Positions 16,008 through 24,457 of a stretch of 64,000 bases of DNA are shown one piece after another. Each line of letters starts with the position of its first letter. The first letter of the stretch is position 1. The DNA comes from JAJFFW01 sp038534195 (lineage in GTDB: Bacteria > Pseudomonadota > Alphaproteobacteria > Caulobacterales > Parvularculaceae). Below the pieces are notes generated by a model. The model was not told the origin of the DNA, searched no databases, and saw only the letters and a program-made list of their open reading frames with translations. The DNA is taken from assembly GCA_038534195.1 (NCBI GenBank), contig JBCAXE010000004.1, positions 61,542 through 125,541 on the forward strand. The letters are read 5' to 3'. The position numbers and the translations under genes were made by a program.

Positions 16008-17774
16008 ATGAAAAAACGACTTAAGGCCGCTTCTTGCGGCCTCGCTGCAATGGCGATGACTGTTATGGCGATCGGCGCAACGGCTTCAGCGCAAGAGGCG
16101 GTGACGAACAACGACACGCAAAGCGTGATCATGGTGCTTGACGGGTCCGGCAGCATGTGGGGACAGGTTGACGGCGCGCCGAAAATTGAAATCGCGCGCG
16201 GCGTCATCGGGGATTTATTGAAGGATTGGGATCCCTCGATCCATTTGGGGCTCGTTGCTTACGGCCACCGCGAGAAGGGCGCCTGCGGCGATATCGAAAC
16301 GCTGGCCGATGTGGGGCCGGTCGACGCTGATGCGCTGATGACGAAAGTCAACGCGATTAATCCGGTGGGGAAAACGCCGATCTCAGCGTCCGTGCGCCAG
16401 GCGGCGGAAGCGTTGAAGTACACGGAAGAAAAAGCGACCGTCATATTGATCAGCGACGGCCTTGAGACCTGCGACGCCGACCCATGCGCGCTTGCCACAG
16501 AGCTGGAGAGTAAGGGCATCGATTTCACCGCCCATGTGGTTGGTTTTGATCTGACGGAAGAAGATCAGGCGCGCCTTTCCTGTCTCGCTGAGAATACCGG
16601 CGGACAGTTCATCAGCGCAAATAGCGCCAACGATCTGACAACAGCAATGACGCAGACCGTGGCGACCGTGAAGGAAGCGAGCGCGCCGCAACCCGCGCCG
16701 GTCGCGGCGCCACCGGAAGAGCCCGCGTCCAGCGAAGCGCAAGGGGTGCGGCTCAACGCCAAGCTTTGCGAAACCTGTGAAGTAAAAACGGACGATCTCT
16801 ATTGGCGCGTCCTCGGTGCAGAACAGGACATCGAGGGAAAGCGCGAAAAGATTGAGGCGACAGGAAAGCCGTCGCCCTTTTTCGAATTAAACCCGGGCGA
16901 TTACGTCGCATCGGTCAAATTCGGAATCATCGAAAAGGAAACGCCGTTTTCTGTCGCGGCCGATCGGACAACAGATGTGGTCGTCAACCTTGATACCGGC
17001 GCGCTGCAGGTGGACGCGATCCCCGCGGAAGGCGGCGAGGTGCTGGACGATAAAATGTACTATCGCGTTTTCAGCGCCGAAAAGAACCTCGAAGGCGACC
17101 GCAAGCGCGTCGCAGCCTCCGGAAAACCGAATGCGTTATTCTATGTGCCGGCAGGCGACTATGTGGTGCGCGCTCAGCATGGCAAAGCCGAGGTAGATGC
17201 GCCGGTGAGCGTGACGGCGGGCGAGTTGACCGAACATCGCTTCACGATGGATGTGGGCTATTTGCGGTTGAGCGCCGCCATGAGTGAAACGAGCGATCCC
17301 CTCCAGGACGATCTGTACTACAAGGTCCTCGAAGCGAAGCAGAACCTTGAGGGCGAACGCAAAGATATTGACGCCTCAGGCAAAGCCAATCCGCTGTTCC
17401 GGCTTCGCGCAGGTTCGTATGTGATCATGACGCGCCACGGAAAGGCCGTGACGGAAACCCCGGTCGAGGTTATCGCGGGCGAACTTGTCGAGGCGAAGAT
17501 CACGCAAAACTCCGGCCGGATAAAGTGGTCGGCGCAAATGGAAAGCGATGGTGCGGCGATTGGGAAGGGTCTCTATTGGCGCGTCTTTGTCGATGAAGAA
17601 ACGCTTGATGGATCGAGGAAGCAGATCGACGCCTCCGGCGCCGCAGCGCCGATCTTTACGCTGTTGCAAGGCGCTTACGTGGTCTCGGCGAAATTCAACG
17701 ATGTCACGGTAGAGAAAAAATTCAACGTTGCGCCGGGCGACGAAAAAGCCATGGACATCGTCTTTAAAAATTGA
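16008..17774 (+). CDS. Exported VWA-domain protein with four 86-residue repeats
   Basis: A 588-residue secreted or periplasmic protein of unknown role. A signal peptide ends near residue 28 (ATASAQ). A von Willebrand A domain spans about 38-222 with the MIDAS motif DGSGSMWG at 45-52 and ISDGLETCD near 148. A Pro/Ala linker (226-243) leads to four tandem domains whose landmark [LM]YY/W-[RK]-V starts at residues 264, 350, 436 and 522. Each has D/E-G-x-R-x-x-[IV]-x-A-[ST]-G and a G-[DSA]-Y-V core, suggesting small beta-sandwich or prealbumin-like folds. It is monocistronic between two terminators, with a good GGGGAGA ribosome site. Function unknown; a metal-dependent adhesive or envelope scaffold role is inference. 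Confidence 0.85.
   Translation: MKKRLKAASCGLAAMAMTVMAIGATASAQEAVTNNDTQSVIMVLDGSGSMWGQVDGAPKIEIARGVIGDLLKDWDPSIHLGLVAYGHREKGACGDIETLADVGPVDADALMTKVNAINPVGKTPISASVRQAAEALKYTEEKATVILISDGLETCDADPCALATELESKGIDFTAHVVGFDLTEEDQARLSCLAENTGGQFISANSANDLTTAMTQTVATVKEASAPQPAPVAAPPEEPASSEAQGVRLNAKLCETCEVKTDDLYWRVLGAEQDIEGKREKIEATGKPSPFFELNPGDYVASVKFGIIEKETPFSVAADRTTDVVVNLDTGALQVDAIPAEGGEVLDDKMYYRVFSAEKNLEGDRKRVAASGKPNALFYVPAGDYVVRAQHGKAEVDAPVSVTAGELTEHRFTMDVGYLRLSAAMSETSDPLQDDLYYKVLEAKQNLEGERKDIDASGKANPLFRLRAGSYVIMTRHGKAVTETPVEVIAGELVEAKITQNSGRIKWSAQMESDGAAIGKGLYWRVFVDEETLDGSRKQIDASGAAAPIFTLLQGAYVVSAKFNDVTVEKKFNVAPGDEKAMDIVFKN
16797..17771 (+). repeat. Four tandem 258-bp coding repeats in the VWA protein
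   Basis: Landmark codons recur at 16797, 17055, 17313 and 17571, exactly 258 bases (86 residues) apart. Copies are diverged in sequence but have no length variation between landmarks. The protein ends 67 residues after the fourth landmark, so the last copy is slightly short. Confidence 0.85.
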
Positions 17775-17813
17775 CGCGCAGGGCAAAGACAGTCCGGCGA
17801 TCAACAATAAAAA

Positions 17814-17858
17814 AACGGCCGCTGCCATGGGGGGAGATGCAGCGGCCGTTTCTCTTTT
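17814..17858. terminator. Bidirectional terminator
   Basis: Perfect 12-bp stem AACGGCCGCTGC / GCAGCGGCCGTT, loop 13, with T-rich tracts after the stem on both strands. It lies between the convergent VWA and DM13 genes and probably serves both. Confidence 0.9.
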
Positions 17859-17933
17859 TCGCGCCTGACGTCAAGGGTGGGGGAGGGAAACGTCAGGGCG
17901 CAAAAACACGACGTTTAAGGTACGGTCGGGCTG

Positions 17934-18383
17934 TTAACTTAGATCAGCCGCGCTCCATAATTTCGAATATTGCTCGCAATGGATCAGGATCGACGAGAAC
18001 GTGTCGAGGTCCGTTCCTGCTGGAATTTCATAGACTTGGCCGCCTTTGTTGCTGTTCAGCGGCGAGATCAAAAGAGCGCCGTCCGTGGCGTTTTTGCCGG
18101 TGGTGTCAGCCGCCGCCTGAGGCGACAGGAAGATTTTCAGGTCCGGCGCGTTACGCGTTTTGAAGTCGTCGTTCAGCTTGACGAAACGGTTCCCGTCAGC
18201 GTCTTCCACGATGCTCCAGGCGCCGCTGGATTTGAAGGATTTCTTGGTCCAGACGCCCTCATGGAGGACGGTCTCTGCGCTCGCCTCAAGGGCCGCAGCC
18301 GGCGCTGTCACGATTGCGTTGATTGAGATGACGCTCAGCGTAATCGCCGCCATAGCGCTCAAGGTTTTTCTAAGATTATTCAT
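17934..18383 (-). CDS. DM13-domain exported protein
   Basis: A 149-residue secreted protein. A signal peptide runs to about residue 31 (APAAALEA); the rest matches the DM13 pattern: an opening GVWTKKSFKSSGAWSIVE strand, SPQ, and the closing IHCEQYSKLWSAADL with its single cysteine. DM13 domains are predicted to take part in redox or electron-transfer reactions in the envelope, but biochemical support is thin. GGAGAG lies upstream of ATG 18383. It stands alone, 134 bases beyond the HIT gene, and faces the VWA gene across a shared terminator. Confidence 0.8.
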   Translation of the reverse strand: MNNLRKTLSAMAAITLSVISINAIVTAPAAALEASAETVLHEGVWTKKSFKSSGAWSIVEDADGNRFVKLNDDFKTRNAPDLKIFLSPQAAADTTGKNATDGALLISPLNSNKGGQVYEIPAGTDLDTFSSILIHCEQYSKLWSAADLS

Positions 18384-18517
18384 GGCCCGCTCTCCTGTTT
18401 TGCTATCCGGCCGTGCGGCGCGGTTCGTTGATAATGAGGGAGATAAAAGTCCCGCTATTCACAAGCAAAACACGAGAGCGCGACTGAGATCACTGACGCG
18501 TGAGCGGTTCGCGCTGT

Positions 18518-18952
18518 TTAAAGGTGCGCTTCGATTTTCGTCGCCAACGCTTCGAGCCGCTCGGCGTCAGCCGGGCCATCGCCTGCATGAGCGTCGAGGC
18601 GCGCGCCTTCATAGATCGGGATGATGTGGAAATGAATATGGAAAACAGTTTGCCCGGCGGGCGCGCCGTTGAATTGGGCAATCCGCAAACCGTCCGGTGA
18701 CAGAGCTTTGTCGACGGCGCGGGCCGTGCGTTGCGTCTCTACGATCAGCGCCTGTAAGTCCGCGGCTTGAATATCCAGAAAATTCACGGCCTCCGCTTTT
18801 TTCGGGATAACGAGACAGTGACCGTCGCTTTGCGGAAACAGGTCCATGAACGCCAGAACGTCGTCAGTCTCAAAGATCTTTGTCGCTGGCATGTCGCCGC
18901 GAATGATTTTAGCGAAAATATTATCGGGCGCGTATTGTTCGTTCAGGGACAT
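18518..18952 (-). CDS. HIT-family nucleotide hydrolase
   Basis: A 144-residue histidine-triad protein. HIHFHIIP at about 105-112 is the His-x-His-x-His catalytic motif, with FLDIQAADLQAL and GCLVIPK-like strands typical of the Hint branch. Such enzymes hydrolyse nucleoside phosphoramidates or dinucleotides in the cytoplasm. The start is either ATG 18952 or GTG 18964, the latter overlapping the upstream stop. It is the last gene of a five-gene run that begins with dinB. Confidence 0.9.
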   Translation of the reverse strand: MSLNEQYAPDNIFAKIIRGDMPATKIFETDDVLAFMDLFPQSDGHCLVIPKKAEAVNFLDIQAADLQALIVETQRTARAVDKALSPDGLRIAQFNGAPAGQTVFHIHFHIIPIYEGARLDAHAGDGPADAERLEALATKIEAHL

Positions 18953-18960
18953 TCTCTCGC

Positions 18961-19185
18961 TCACTCGTTCGTGGTCACATCAAAGGACTTATCTGCTTCC
19001 TCAAGCAGCAATCGGGCGCGGTAAGCCTGTTCTTCCGGCACCGCGATCCTGACGCCGCCGCCGGCGACCGGCAACATGGCGCCCATCTCCGCATCCAGTA
19101 AGACGGCGTCAATATCAGCGGCCTGGAGATAGCTGACGATTACGCGGGCTCTGACCAGGTTGTGCGTTCGCTCAAGTATTTTCAT
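18961..19185 (-). CDS. DUF2007 small protein (putative signal-transducing)
   Basis: A 74-residue protein with the DUF2007 pattern: MKILERTHNLVRARVIVSYLQAA at the front split by LLDAEMG, then VRIAVPEEQAYRARLLLEE. The fold is an ACT/PII-like alpha-beta domain described as a putative signal transducer; the ligand is unknown. AAGGGG five bases before ATG 19185 fixes the start, so it overlaps the previous gene by 14 bases and its stop lies next to the HIT start. Tight overlap implies co-translation. Confidence 0.82.
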   Translation of the reverse strand: MKILERTHNLVRARVIVSYLQAADIDAVLLDAEMGAMLPVAGGGVRIAVPEEQAYRARLLLEEADKSFDVTTNE

Positions 19186-20341
19186 TTTTCCCCTTCTTGA
19201 ACGGTGTATACTGACTGAGAACGTCGATTTCAGCCTCGCCGTGAACGCGTTCATTTTCAAGATATCTGTCAATCGCGTCCCGAAAAGACGGGTCTCTGAT
19301 CCAATGGGCCGAATGGGTGCGCACAGGCTCGTAGCCGCGGGCGATCTTGTGTTCCCCTTGCGCGCCCGCCTCCACGCGGCTCAGCCCTTCCGCGATCGCG
19401 AAGTCCACCGCCTGATGATAGCAGACTTCGAAATGCAGGAACGGGTGGTGTTCTGTGCAGCCCCAATAGCGGCCATAGAGCGCGTCGCCGCCGATGAAGT
19501 TCAGCGCGCCAGCCACCGGCATGCCGTTTCGCTCCGCTGCGATAAACAGGAGATCGTCGCGCATGGTCTCGGCGATCTCCGAGAAGAAAGATCGTGTAAG
19601 ATAAGGCTGCCCCCACTTGCGTGCGCCCGTGTCTTGATAGAACCGCCAAAAGGCGTCCCAATGCCGCTCGGTGATCGCGTCGCCGCGCAATCGCTGGATC
19701 ACAAGCCCGGCGGCGAGGGCGTCGCGCCGCTCGCGTTTGACAGCTTTTCGTTTGCGCGACGACAGGGCGGCGAGAAAATCATCGAAAGTCTCATAGCCGC
19801 GATTGCGCCAGTGAAATTGCGTGCCCGTGCGCGCCATATAAAGCGGCTGTTCAAAGAGCGTCGCGTCCTCGGGCTCGATGAAATTCGCGTGGAGGGAGGA
19901 GACGCCGAGCTGACCGGCGAACTGCGCGATCGCAGCGGCGAGCGTGCGTTTGGTGGCCGTGTCTTTGGCGAGCAACCGTGGACCGGGCACGGGCGTAAAG
20001 GGCGCCGCGCAGACGAGCTTTGGATAGTAGCGCCCGCCAGCGCGTTCGTAGGCGTCCGCCCAATGATGATCGAATACATATTCGCCCTGGCTGTGGCTTT
20101 TCACATAGAGCGGCGCCGCGGCGACAATTGCGCCTTGATGCTCCAAAACGATATGCATCGGGGCCCAGCCGGTCTCTGGCGCGACGGACCCCGATCGTTC
20201 CAGGGCGTCCAGAAACGCATAGGAGACAAAGGGGTTGTAGGGGTACGCGCAATCTTTCAGCAGCCGATCCCATTGTTCGCCGCCAATGTCGCCGATGCTG
20301 GAGACAGTGCGCGCCGTAATCGTCTCTGCGCCGTCCGCCAC
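19172..20341 (-). CDS. FemAB/GNAT-like N-acyltransferase (DUF482 family)
   Basis: A 389-residue protein of the peptidogalycan biosynthesis/recognition family (formerly DUF482). Typical stretches are NPFVSYAFLDALE near the start, FHWRNRGYETFDDFLAALSS in the middle (KRKAVKRER follows) and YWGCTEHHPFLHFE near 290. The fold is two GNAT-like halves; enzymes of this kind transfer acyl or aminoacyl groups, substrate unknown. GTG 20341 shares a base with the ridA stop, so it is coupled to ridA. Confidence 0.85.
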   Translation of the reverse strand: MADGAETITARTVSSIGDIGGEQWDRLLKDCAYPYNPFVSYAFLDALERSGSVAPETGWAPMHIVLEHQGAIVAAAPLYVKSHSQGEYVFDHHWADAYERAGGRYYPKLVCAAPFTPVPGPRLLAKDTATKRTLAAAIAQFAGQLGVSSLHANFIEPEDATLFEQPLYMARTGTQFHWRNRGYETFDDFLAALSSRKRKAVKRERRDALAAGLVIQRLRGDAITERHWDAFWRFYQDTGARKWGQPYLTRSFFSEIAETMRDDLLFIAAERNGMPVAGALNFIGGDALYGRYWGCTEHHPFLHFEVCYHQAVDFAIAEGLSRVEAGAQGEHKIARGYEPVRTHSAHWIRDPSFRDAIDRYLENERVHGEAEIDVLSQYTPFKKGKNENT

Positions 20342-20802
20342 TAGGAAACCTCAAACACGCCGTCAACTTCAACCGCTGCGCCCAACGGGAGCGCCGGCGC
20401 GCCGACAGCCGCGCGTGCATGTTTGCCGGCGTCGCCAAAAACCGCGACCATCAAATCCGAGGCGCCGTTGATCACGCGCGGATGGTCCGTGAAATCGGGC
20501 GTGCAGTTGACGAAGCCGCCAAGTTTCACGACGCGTTTCACGCGGTCGAGATCGCCGTCGCAGGCGGCTTTCAATTGCGCGAGGAGATTGACCGCGCACA
20601 TATGCGCCGCCTGCTGACCGTCTTCGATATTCATATCGTCGCCCAGCTTGCCTTTGATGAGTCCCGTCGGCGCCAACGAGACTTGCCCGGAGATGAAGAC
20701 GCTCGACCCGGTGCGGACATAGGGAACATAATTGGCGACTGGAGCGGGCGCGTCGGGAAGGATGATTTCAAGTTCGGCGAGGCGGGTTGCGATGCGAGAC
20801 AT
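20341..20802 (-). CDS. ridA: RidA/YjgF family enamine-imine deaminase
   Basis: A 153-residue trimeric RidA-family protein; the family hydrolyses reactive enamine/imine intermediates from PLP enzymes. Characteristic stretches are FISGQV near residue 37, LGGFVNCTPDF near 104, and the ending GAPALPLGAAVEVDGVF. The classical active-site arginine position in the R-x-x-V-x-x-P-L-P block is Ala/Val here (ARAAVGAPALPLG), so this may be a non-Rid1 subgroup. The gene lies 58 bases downstream of dinB on the same strand and is coupled to the acyltransferase after it. Confidence 0.88.
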   Translation of the reverse strand: MSRIATRLAELEIILPDAPAPVANYVPYVRTGSSVFISGQVSLAPTGLIKGKLGDDMNIEDGQQAAHMCAVNLLAQLKAACDGDLDRVKRVVKLGGFVNCTPDFTDHPRVINGASDLMVAVFGDAGKHARAAVGAPALPLGAAVEVDGVFEVS

Positions 20803-20860
20803 GCGGCGGGTTCCCTTTTTCTGTTCTCAATCTAGCGGTTACCCGCGCGGAGCGAAACGG

Positions 20861-22174
20861 TTAGGAGTCGATATGGCGTCGCAGTTTGCGATTGGCGCTT
20901 GAATTTTTCAGCGTGCGCCCCGCCGCGATCGCCTCGTCGCCAAACTTGGCGCGGATCGCGTCTATCGCTTTTTCCTGCTGGGCGAATGTATCTTCCTGGG
21001 TCTCGAAAAGTTCCGTTTGCGGGGCGCCGTCTTCCGGCGCCAGGTCCGAAAAGCCGACGCCGATCAGGCGAAAAGCGTCGCCGCCGGCGCTGGCCGCCAG
21101 CATTGGTTTTGCCGCGCGAAATGCGGTGCGCGCAAGGTTGCTGTGCCGTTCCAAAGTGTCTCGCCGGGTGAGGGTTTTGAAATTTGCTGTCTTCAGTTTC
21201 AACGTCACGACCCGGCCGGTCAGATGCTTGGCTTTCATGCGCGCGGAGACTTTCTCGCAGAGGTTCCACAAGCGATCCTCAAGCCAGCCCAAATCCGAGA
21301 CGTCTTCGTTGAAGGTGGTTTCGCTGGATACGCTTTTCGTCTCCCGGTGCGGCTTTACGCGTCGGGCGTCGAGACCGCGCGACAATCGAAAGAGCCTCAA
21401 GCCCATTTCGCCGTAGCGTTTAGCGAGCGTCGCTTCGTCCATCGTCTGGATTTGTCCAATCATCGTCAGCCCATCGCGCAACAGGGTCTGCGAGAAGGAC
21501 TTGCCGACGCCCCAGATCAGACTGATTGGCTGCTCGGCCAGAAACGATAACGTTTCCTCTTCGCCGATCACAAAGAACCCGTTGGGCTTGTCAAAATCGG
21601 AGGCGACTTTTGCGAGAAATTTGTTGTGGCTGAGGCCGACAGAGACCGTCACGCCGACTTCCTTGGCGATTTGCGCTTGCAGCCGCGAGAGCGCGATCGC
21701 CGGCTTAACGCCGTGAAGGCGCTCCGTACCCGTCATATCGAGAAACGCCTCGTCGATTGAAAGCGGCTCAACAAGCGGCGTAAGGCTCTCCATCATTGCG
21801 CGGATCTCGCGCCCGGCGGCGGCGTATTTCGCCATGTCCGGTTTGATCACAACCGCATCGGGGCAGGCTTTGAGCGCCTTGAACATCGGCATCGCCGACC
21901 GCACGCCGTAAGTGCGCGCCACATAGCACGCGGTCGAGACAACGCCGCGTTTGCCGCCGCCGATAATCACCGGCGCGTCATTGAGGCTTGGATCGTCCCG
22001 TTTTTCGATGGCGGCATAAAAAGCGTCGCAATCAATGTGCGCGATCGACAGTATTTCGAGCCCGCGATGGCGGATGATTCGGGCTGATCCGCATTCGGCG
22101 CAAGCGCCAGCGGCGCCGGGCTTCGCGCTGAGGCAGTCGCGGCAAAATGCTGATAATGTCCCATTTTCAGACAC
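20861..22174 (-). CDS. dinB: DNA polymerase IV (Y-family)
   Basis: Error-prone translesion polymerase, 437 residues. Palm residues are seen in HIDCDAFYA (Asp48) and LSIDEAFLD; the little-finger domain fills the C-terminal third. An N-terminal zinc-ribbon-like extension carries C-x2-C (11, 14) and C-x2-C (25, 28), a feature of some alphaproteobacterial DinB proteins. GTG 22174 is the start, with AGGAAA upstream. It heads a run of five minus-strand genes. A weak half-match to the alphaproteobacterial SOS box is upstream but not convincing. Confidence 0.94.
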   Translation of the reverse strand: MSENGTLSAFCRDCLSAKPGAAGACAECGSARIIRHRGLEILSIAHIDCDAFYAAIEKRDDPSLNDAPVIIGGGKRGVVSTACYVARTYGVRSAMPMFKALKACPDAVVIKPDMAKYAAAGREIRAMMESLTPLVEPLSIDEAFLDMTGTERLHGVKPAIALSRLQAQIAKEVGVTVSVGLSHNKFLAKVASDFDKPNGFFVIGEEETLSFLAEQPISLIWGVGKSFSQTLLRDGLTMIGQIQTMDEATLAKRYGEMGLRLFRLSRGLDARRVKPHRETKSVSSETTFNEDVSDLGWLEDRLWNLCEKVSARMKAKHLTGRVVTLKLKTANFKTLTRRDTLERHSNLARTAFRAAKPMLAASAGGDAFRLIGVGFSDLAPEDGAPQTELFETQEDTFAQQEKAIDAIRAKFGDEAIAAGRTLKNSSANRKLRRHIDS

Positions 22175-22338
22175 TTATGAAAAATTTCCTGTAAAATTCG
22201 TCATAAATTACGGTCGCCGCTTTCAGCATAAACTATCGATTAATACCTTTGGGCCGATATGGTTGGCGTGGTTTACGCATAGCGGAACGTTGGCGGAAAC
22301 GAAGGCCTTTTATGTCAGCAATGGAAAAGATCGATTTC

Positions 22339-22710
22339 ATGGCGGCGTCCAAAACAGTCCTGATTGTTGAGGATAACGATCTTAACATGAAGCTGTTCCA
22401 TGATCTCCTGGAGGCCCATGGCTACGAGACCTTGCAGGCGCGAACGGGGCCCGAGGCGATTTTGTTGGCCCGCAAACATGTTCCAGATCTTATTTTAATG
22501 GATATTCAGCTCCCCGAGGTTTCCGGGCTTCAGGTAACCGCGGAAATCAAAGAAGACCCAAAAATGGCGGATATTCCCGTCATCGCCGTCACCGCTTTCG
22601 CGATGAAAGGCGACGAAGACCGGATTCGCGCCGGCGGTTGCGAAGATTATATCGCAAAACCGATCTCGGTGACCGGTTTTCTTGAGAAAGTAAAAAGGTA
22701 TTTGGATTAA
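22339..22710 (+). CDS. divK: Single-domain response regulator DivK
   Basis: A 123-residue receiver-only protein that governs polarity and cell division through DivJ/PleC and DivL-CckA in Caulobacter. VEDNDLNMKLFHDLLEAHGY is a near-signature DivK opening; Asp55 in LILMDIQLP is the phosphoacceptor and Lys in YIAKPIS completes the site. ATG 22339 matches the usual N-terminus; earlier ATGs at 22312 and 22321 would add a non-conserved extension. The gene lies 41 bases before pleD, the conserved alphaproteobacterial order. Confidence 0.95.
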   Translation: MAASKTVLIVEDNDLNMKLFHDLLEAHGYETLQARTGPEAILLARKHVPDLILMDIQLPEVSGLQVTAEIKEDPKMADIPVIAVTAFAMKGDEDRIRAGGCEDYIAKPISVTGFLEKVKRYLD

Positions 22711-22751
22711 ATTCGACGCGAGTACCGTTTTCCAAAGCCTAGGGAGCGAAA

Positions 22752-24134
22752 ATGACGGCGCGCGTATTGGTCGTCGACGACCTGGAACCAAACGTTAAGC
22801 TTTTGGAAGCGAAGCTTCGCGCCGAGTATTTCGACGTGTTGACGGCGCTCTCCGGACAAGAAGCTGTTGAGAAAGCGCGGGCGGAAAAGCCAGACATCAT
22901 CCTTCTCGACGTTATGATGCCGGGAATGGACGGGTTTGAAGCCTGCCGCATCCTGAAATCCGATCAGGAAACCGCACATATCCCTGTTGTGATGGTTACC
23001 GCCCTTGATCAGCAAGCGGATCGCGTGGCGGGTCTCAGCGCTGGCGCAGACGATTTCTTAACCAAGCCCGTTGAGGATGTGGCGCTTTTCGCGCGCGTGC
23101 GGGGTTTGTCGCGCTTGAAGATGATGACGGACGAATTGCGGATGCGGTATGCGACCGGCAAAGGTCTTGGCGTCGTCGACAAGATCGACATTACGCTCGA
23201 CGATTCCATTCTGGAAGAAGCGCGCATTTTCATTATCGATGACCATGGCGAGCAAGTGGAAAAGGTCAAAGCCGCGCTCGGCGACAATTATCAGATATCG
23301 TCGGAGACCGACCCCGAGGTGGCGCTCGGGCGCGTAAAGACCGGGGAATTCGATCTCGTCATCATTAATATGTCGATCGACGCCATGGACCCGTTACGGC
23401 TGTGCTCGTCGATGCGGTCCTTTGAGGAAACACGCATGACGCCGCTTCTCGGCATTGTGCGCCAGGGTGATACGCGCAAACTCGTCCGTGCGCTGGATAT
23501 CGGCGTAAACGATTATCTGACGAGGCCGGTTGAAAAGAACGAACTGATCGCGCGCGTCTCAACGCAAATCCGCCGCAAGCGCTATATCGACCAGTTGCGC
23601 TCATCCTTCCAGGCCAGCCTTGAAATGGCGGTGACCGATCAGCTCACAGGCCTTTATAATCGCCGCTATCTGGCGAGCCATCTGTCGGCGATGTTCGACC
23701 GCGCGTTCTGGACGGGGCGGCCATTATCAATCCTGATCATGGACCTCGACCACTTCAAATCCATCAACGACACACACGGCCATGACGCCGGCGACCGCGT
23801 CTTGCAGGAATTCGCTGAGCGAATAAAAGCGTCGGTGCGCGGTATTGATCTCGCGTGCCGATATGGCGGTGAGGAATTCCTCGTAGCGATGCCTGATACG
23901 GACAAGAGGTTCGCGAGCCTCGTGGCGGAACGCTTGCGCCAGGAAGTGGAGGCTCAGGAGGTCGAGCTGAACGGCGGCCGGGATATCCTGAAAGTGACGG
24001 TGTCGATCGGCATCGCCTGTTCGGAAGACGGGCCGAAGGACGACACCGCGCAGAAACTTATCAAGCGCGCCGACGAAGCCCTTTATGAAGCGAAGAAGAG
24101 CGGGCGCAATAAGGTGATCCAGAGCGCCGCATAA
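22752..24134 (+). CDS. pleD: PleD-type diguanylate cyclase response regulator
   Basis: A 460-residue protein that makes cyclic di-GMP. Receiver 1 holds the phosphoacceptor Asp53 in ILLDVMMPGMDGF; receiver 2 (about 155-275) is a degenerate adaptor; the GGDEF domain has GGEEF at 372-376. The inhibitory site R-x-x-D (RGID, 363-366) sits exactly five residues before GGEEF, so product feedback inhibition should operate. In Caulobacter PleD drives the swarmer-to-stalked transition and works with DivK, encoded just upstream here. Confidence 0.96.
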   Translation: MTARVLVVDDLEPNVKLLEAKLRAEYFDVLTALSGQEAVEKARAEKPDIILLDVMMPGMDGFEACRILKSDQETAHIPVVMVTALDQQADRVAGLSAGADDFLTKPVEDVALFARVRGLSRLKMMTDELRMRYATGKGLGVVDKIDITLDDSILEEARIFIIDDHGEQVEKVKAALGDNYQISSETDPEVALGRVKTGEFDLVIINMSIDAMDPLRLCSSMRSFEETRMTPLLGIVRQGDTRKLVRALDIGVNDYLTRPVEKNELIARVSTQIRRKRYIDQLRSSFQASLEMAVTDQLTGLYNRRYLASHLSAMFDRAFWTGRPLSILIMDLDHFKSINDTHGHDAGDRVLQEFAERIKASVRGIDLACRYGGEEFLVAMPDTDKRFASLVAERLRQEVEAQEVELNGGRDILKVTVSIGIACSEDGPKDDTAQKLIKRADEALYEAKKSGRNKVIQSAA

Positions 24135-24160
24135 AAAATGCCGCCCGGTCGGGGCGGCAT
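24133..24160 (-). terminator. Rho-independent terminator after rpmG
   Basis: On the minus strand an 8-bp stem ATGCCGCC / GGCGGCAT with a 7-base loop is followed by six T residues. It lies between the convergent pleD and rpmG genes; on the plus strand no T-tract follows, so it serves rpmG. Confidence 0.85.
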
Positions 24161-24185
24161 CCGTCGATCAATCGTGGCGATAGGC

Positions 24186-24353
24186 CTACTTGATCTTGCC
24201 TTCTTTGAATTCCACGTGCTTACGCGCAACCGGGTCGTACTTTTTCAGGACGAGCTTTTCGGTCATCGTGCGCGTGTTCTTCTTCGTGACGTAGAAATAG
24301 CCAGTGTCCGCTGTGGAGTTCAGGCGGATCTTAACGGTTGTCGGCTTCGCCAT
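24186..24353 (-). CDS. rpmG: 50S ribosomal protein L33
   Basis: A 55-residue ribosomal protein of the large subunit. MAKPTTVKIRLNSTADTGYF and YVTKKNTRT are standard for the proteobacterial L33. It carries no CxxC pairs, so it is the zinc-free (C-minus) form. The start at 24353 follows CAGGAG. It is monocistronic, with its own terminator. Confidence 0.97.
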   Translation of the reverse strand: MAKPTTVKIRLNSTADTGYFYVTKKNTRTMTEKLVLKKYDPVARKHVEFKEGKIK

Positions 24354-24457
24354 GGCGCTGCTCCTGTCGGGTCGCGCCGTCAGGCGGCGCGGGGTTGTTT
24401 CGAGCGGCGGAACATACACGGGCCCTTTCCCAAGTCAAGCAGCGCCAATGATGGCGC

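Noticed and set aside
19160..20344. 394-residue ORF opposite the acyltransferase
   Set aside because: Exact antisense of the FemAB-like gene, no domain and no start signal.
22285..22299. GAAC-N7-GAAA, possible alphaproteobacterial SOS box near dinB
   Set aside because: One mismatch to GAAC-N7-GAAC and over 100 bases from the dinB start, closer to divK; too weak to call.
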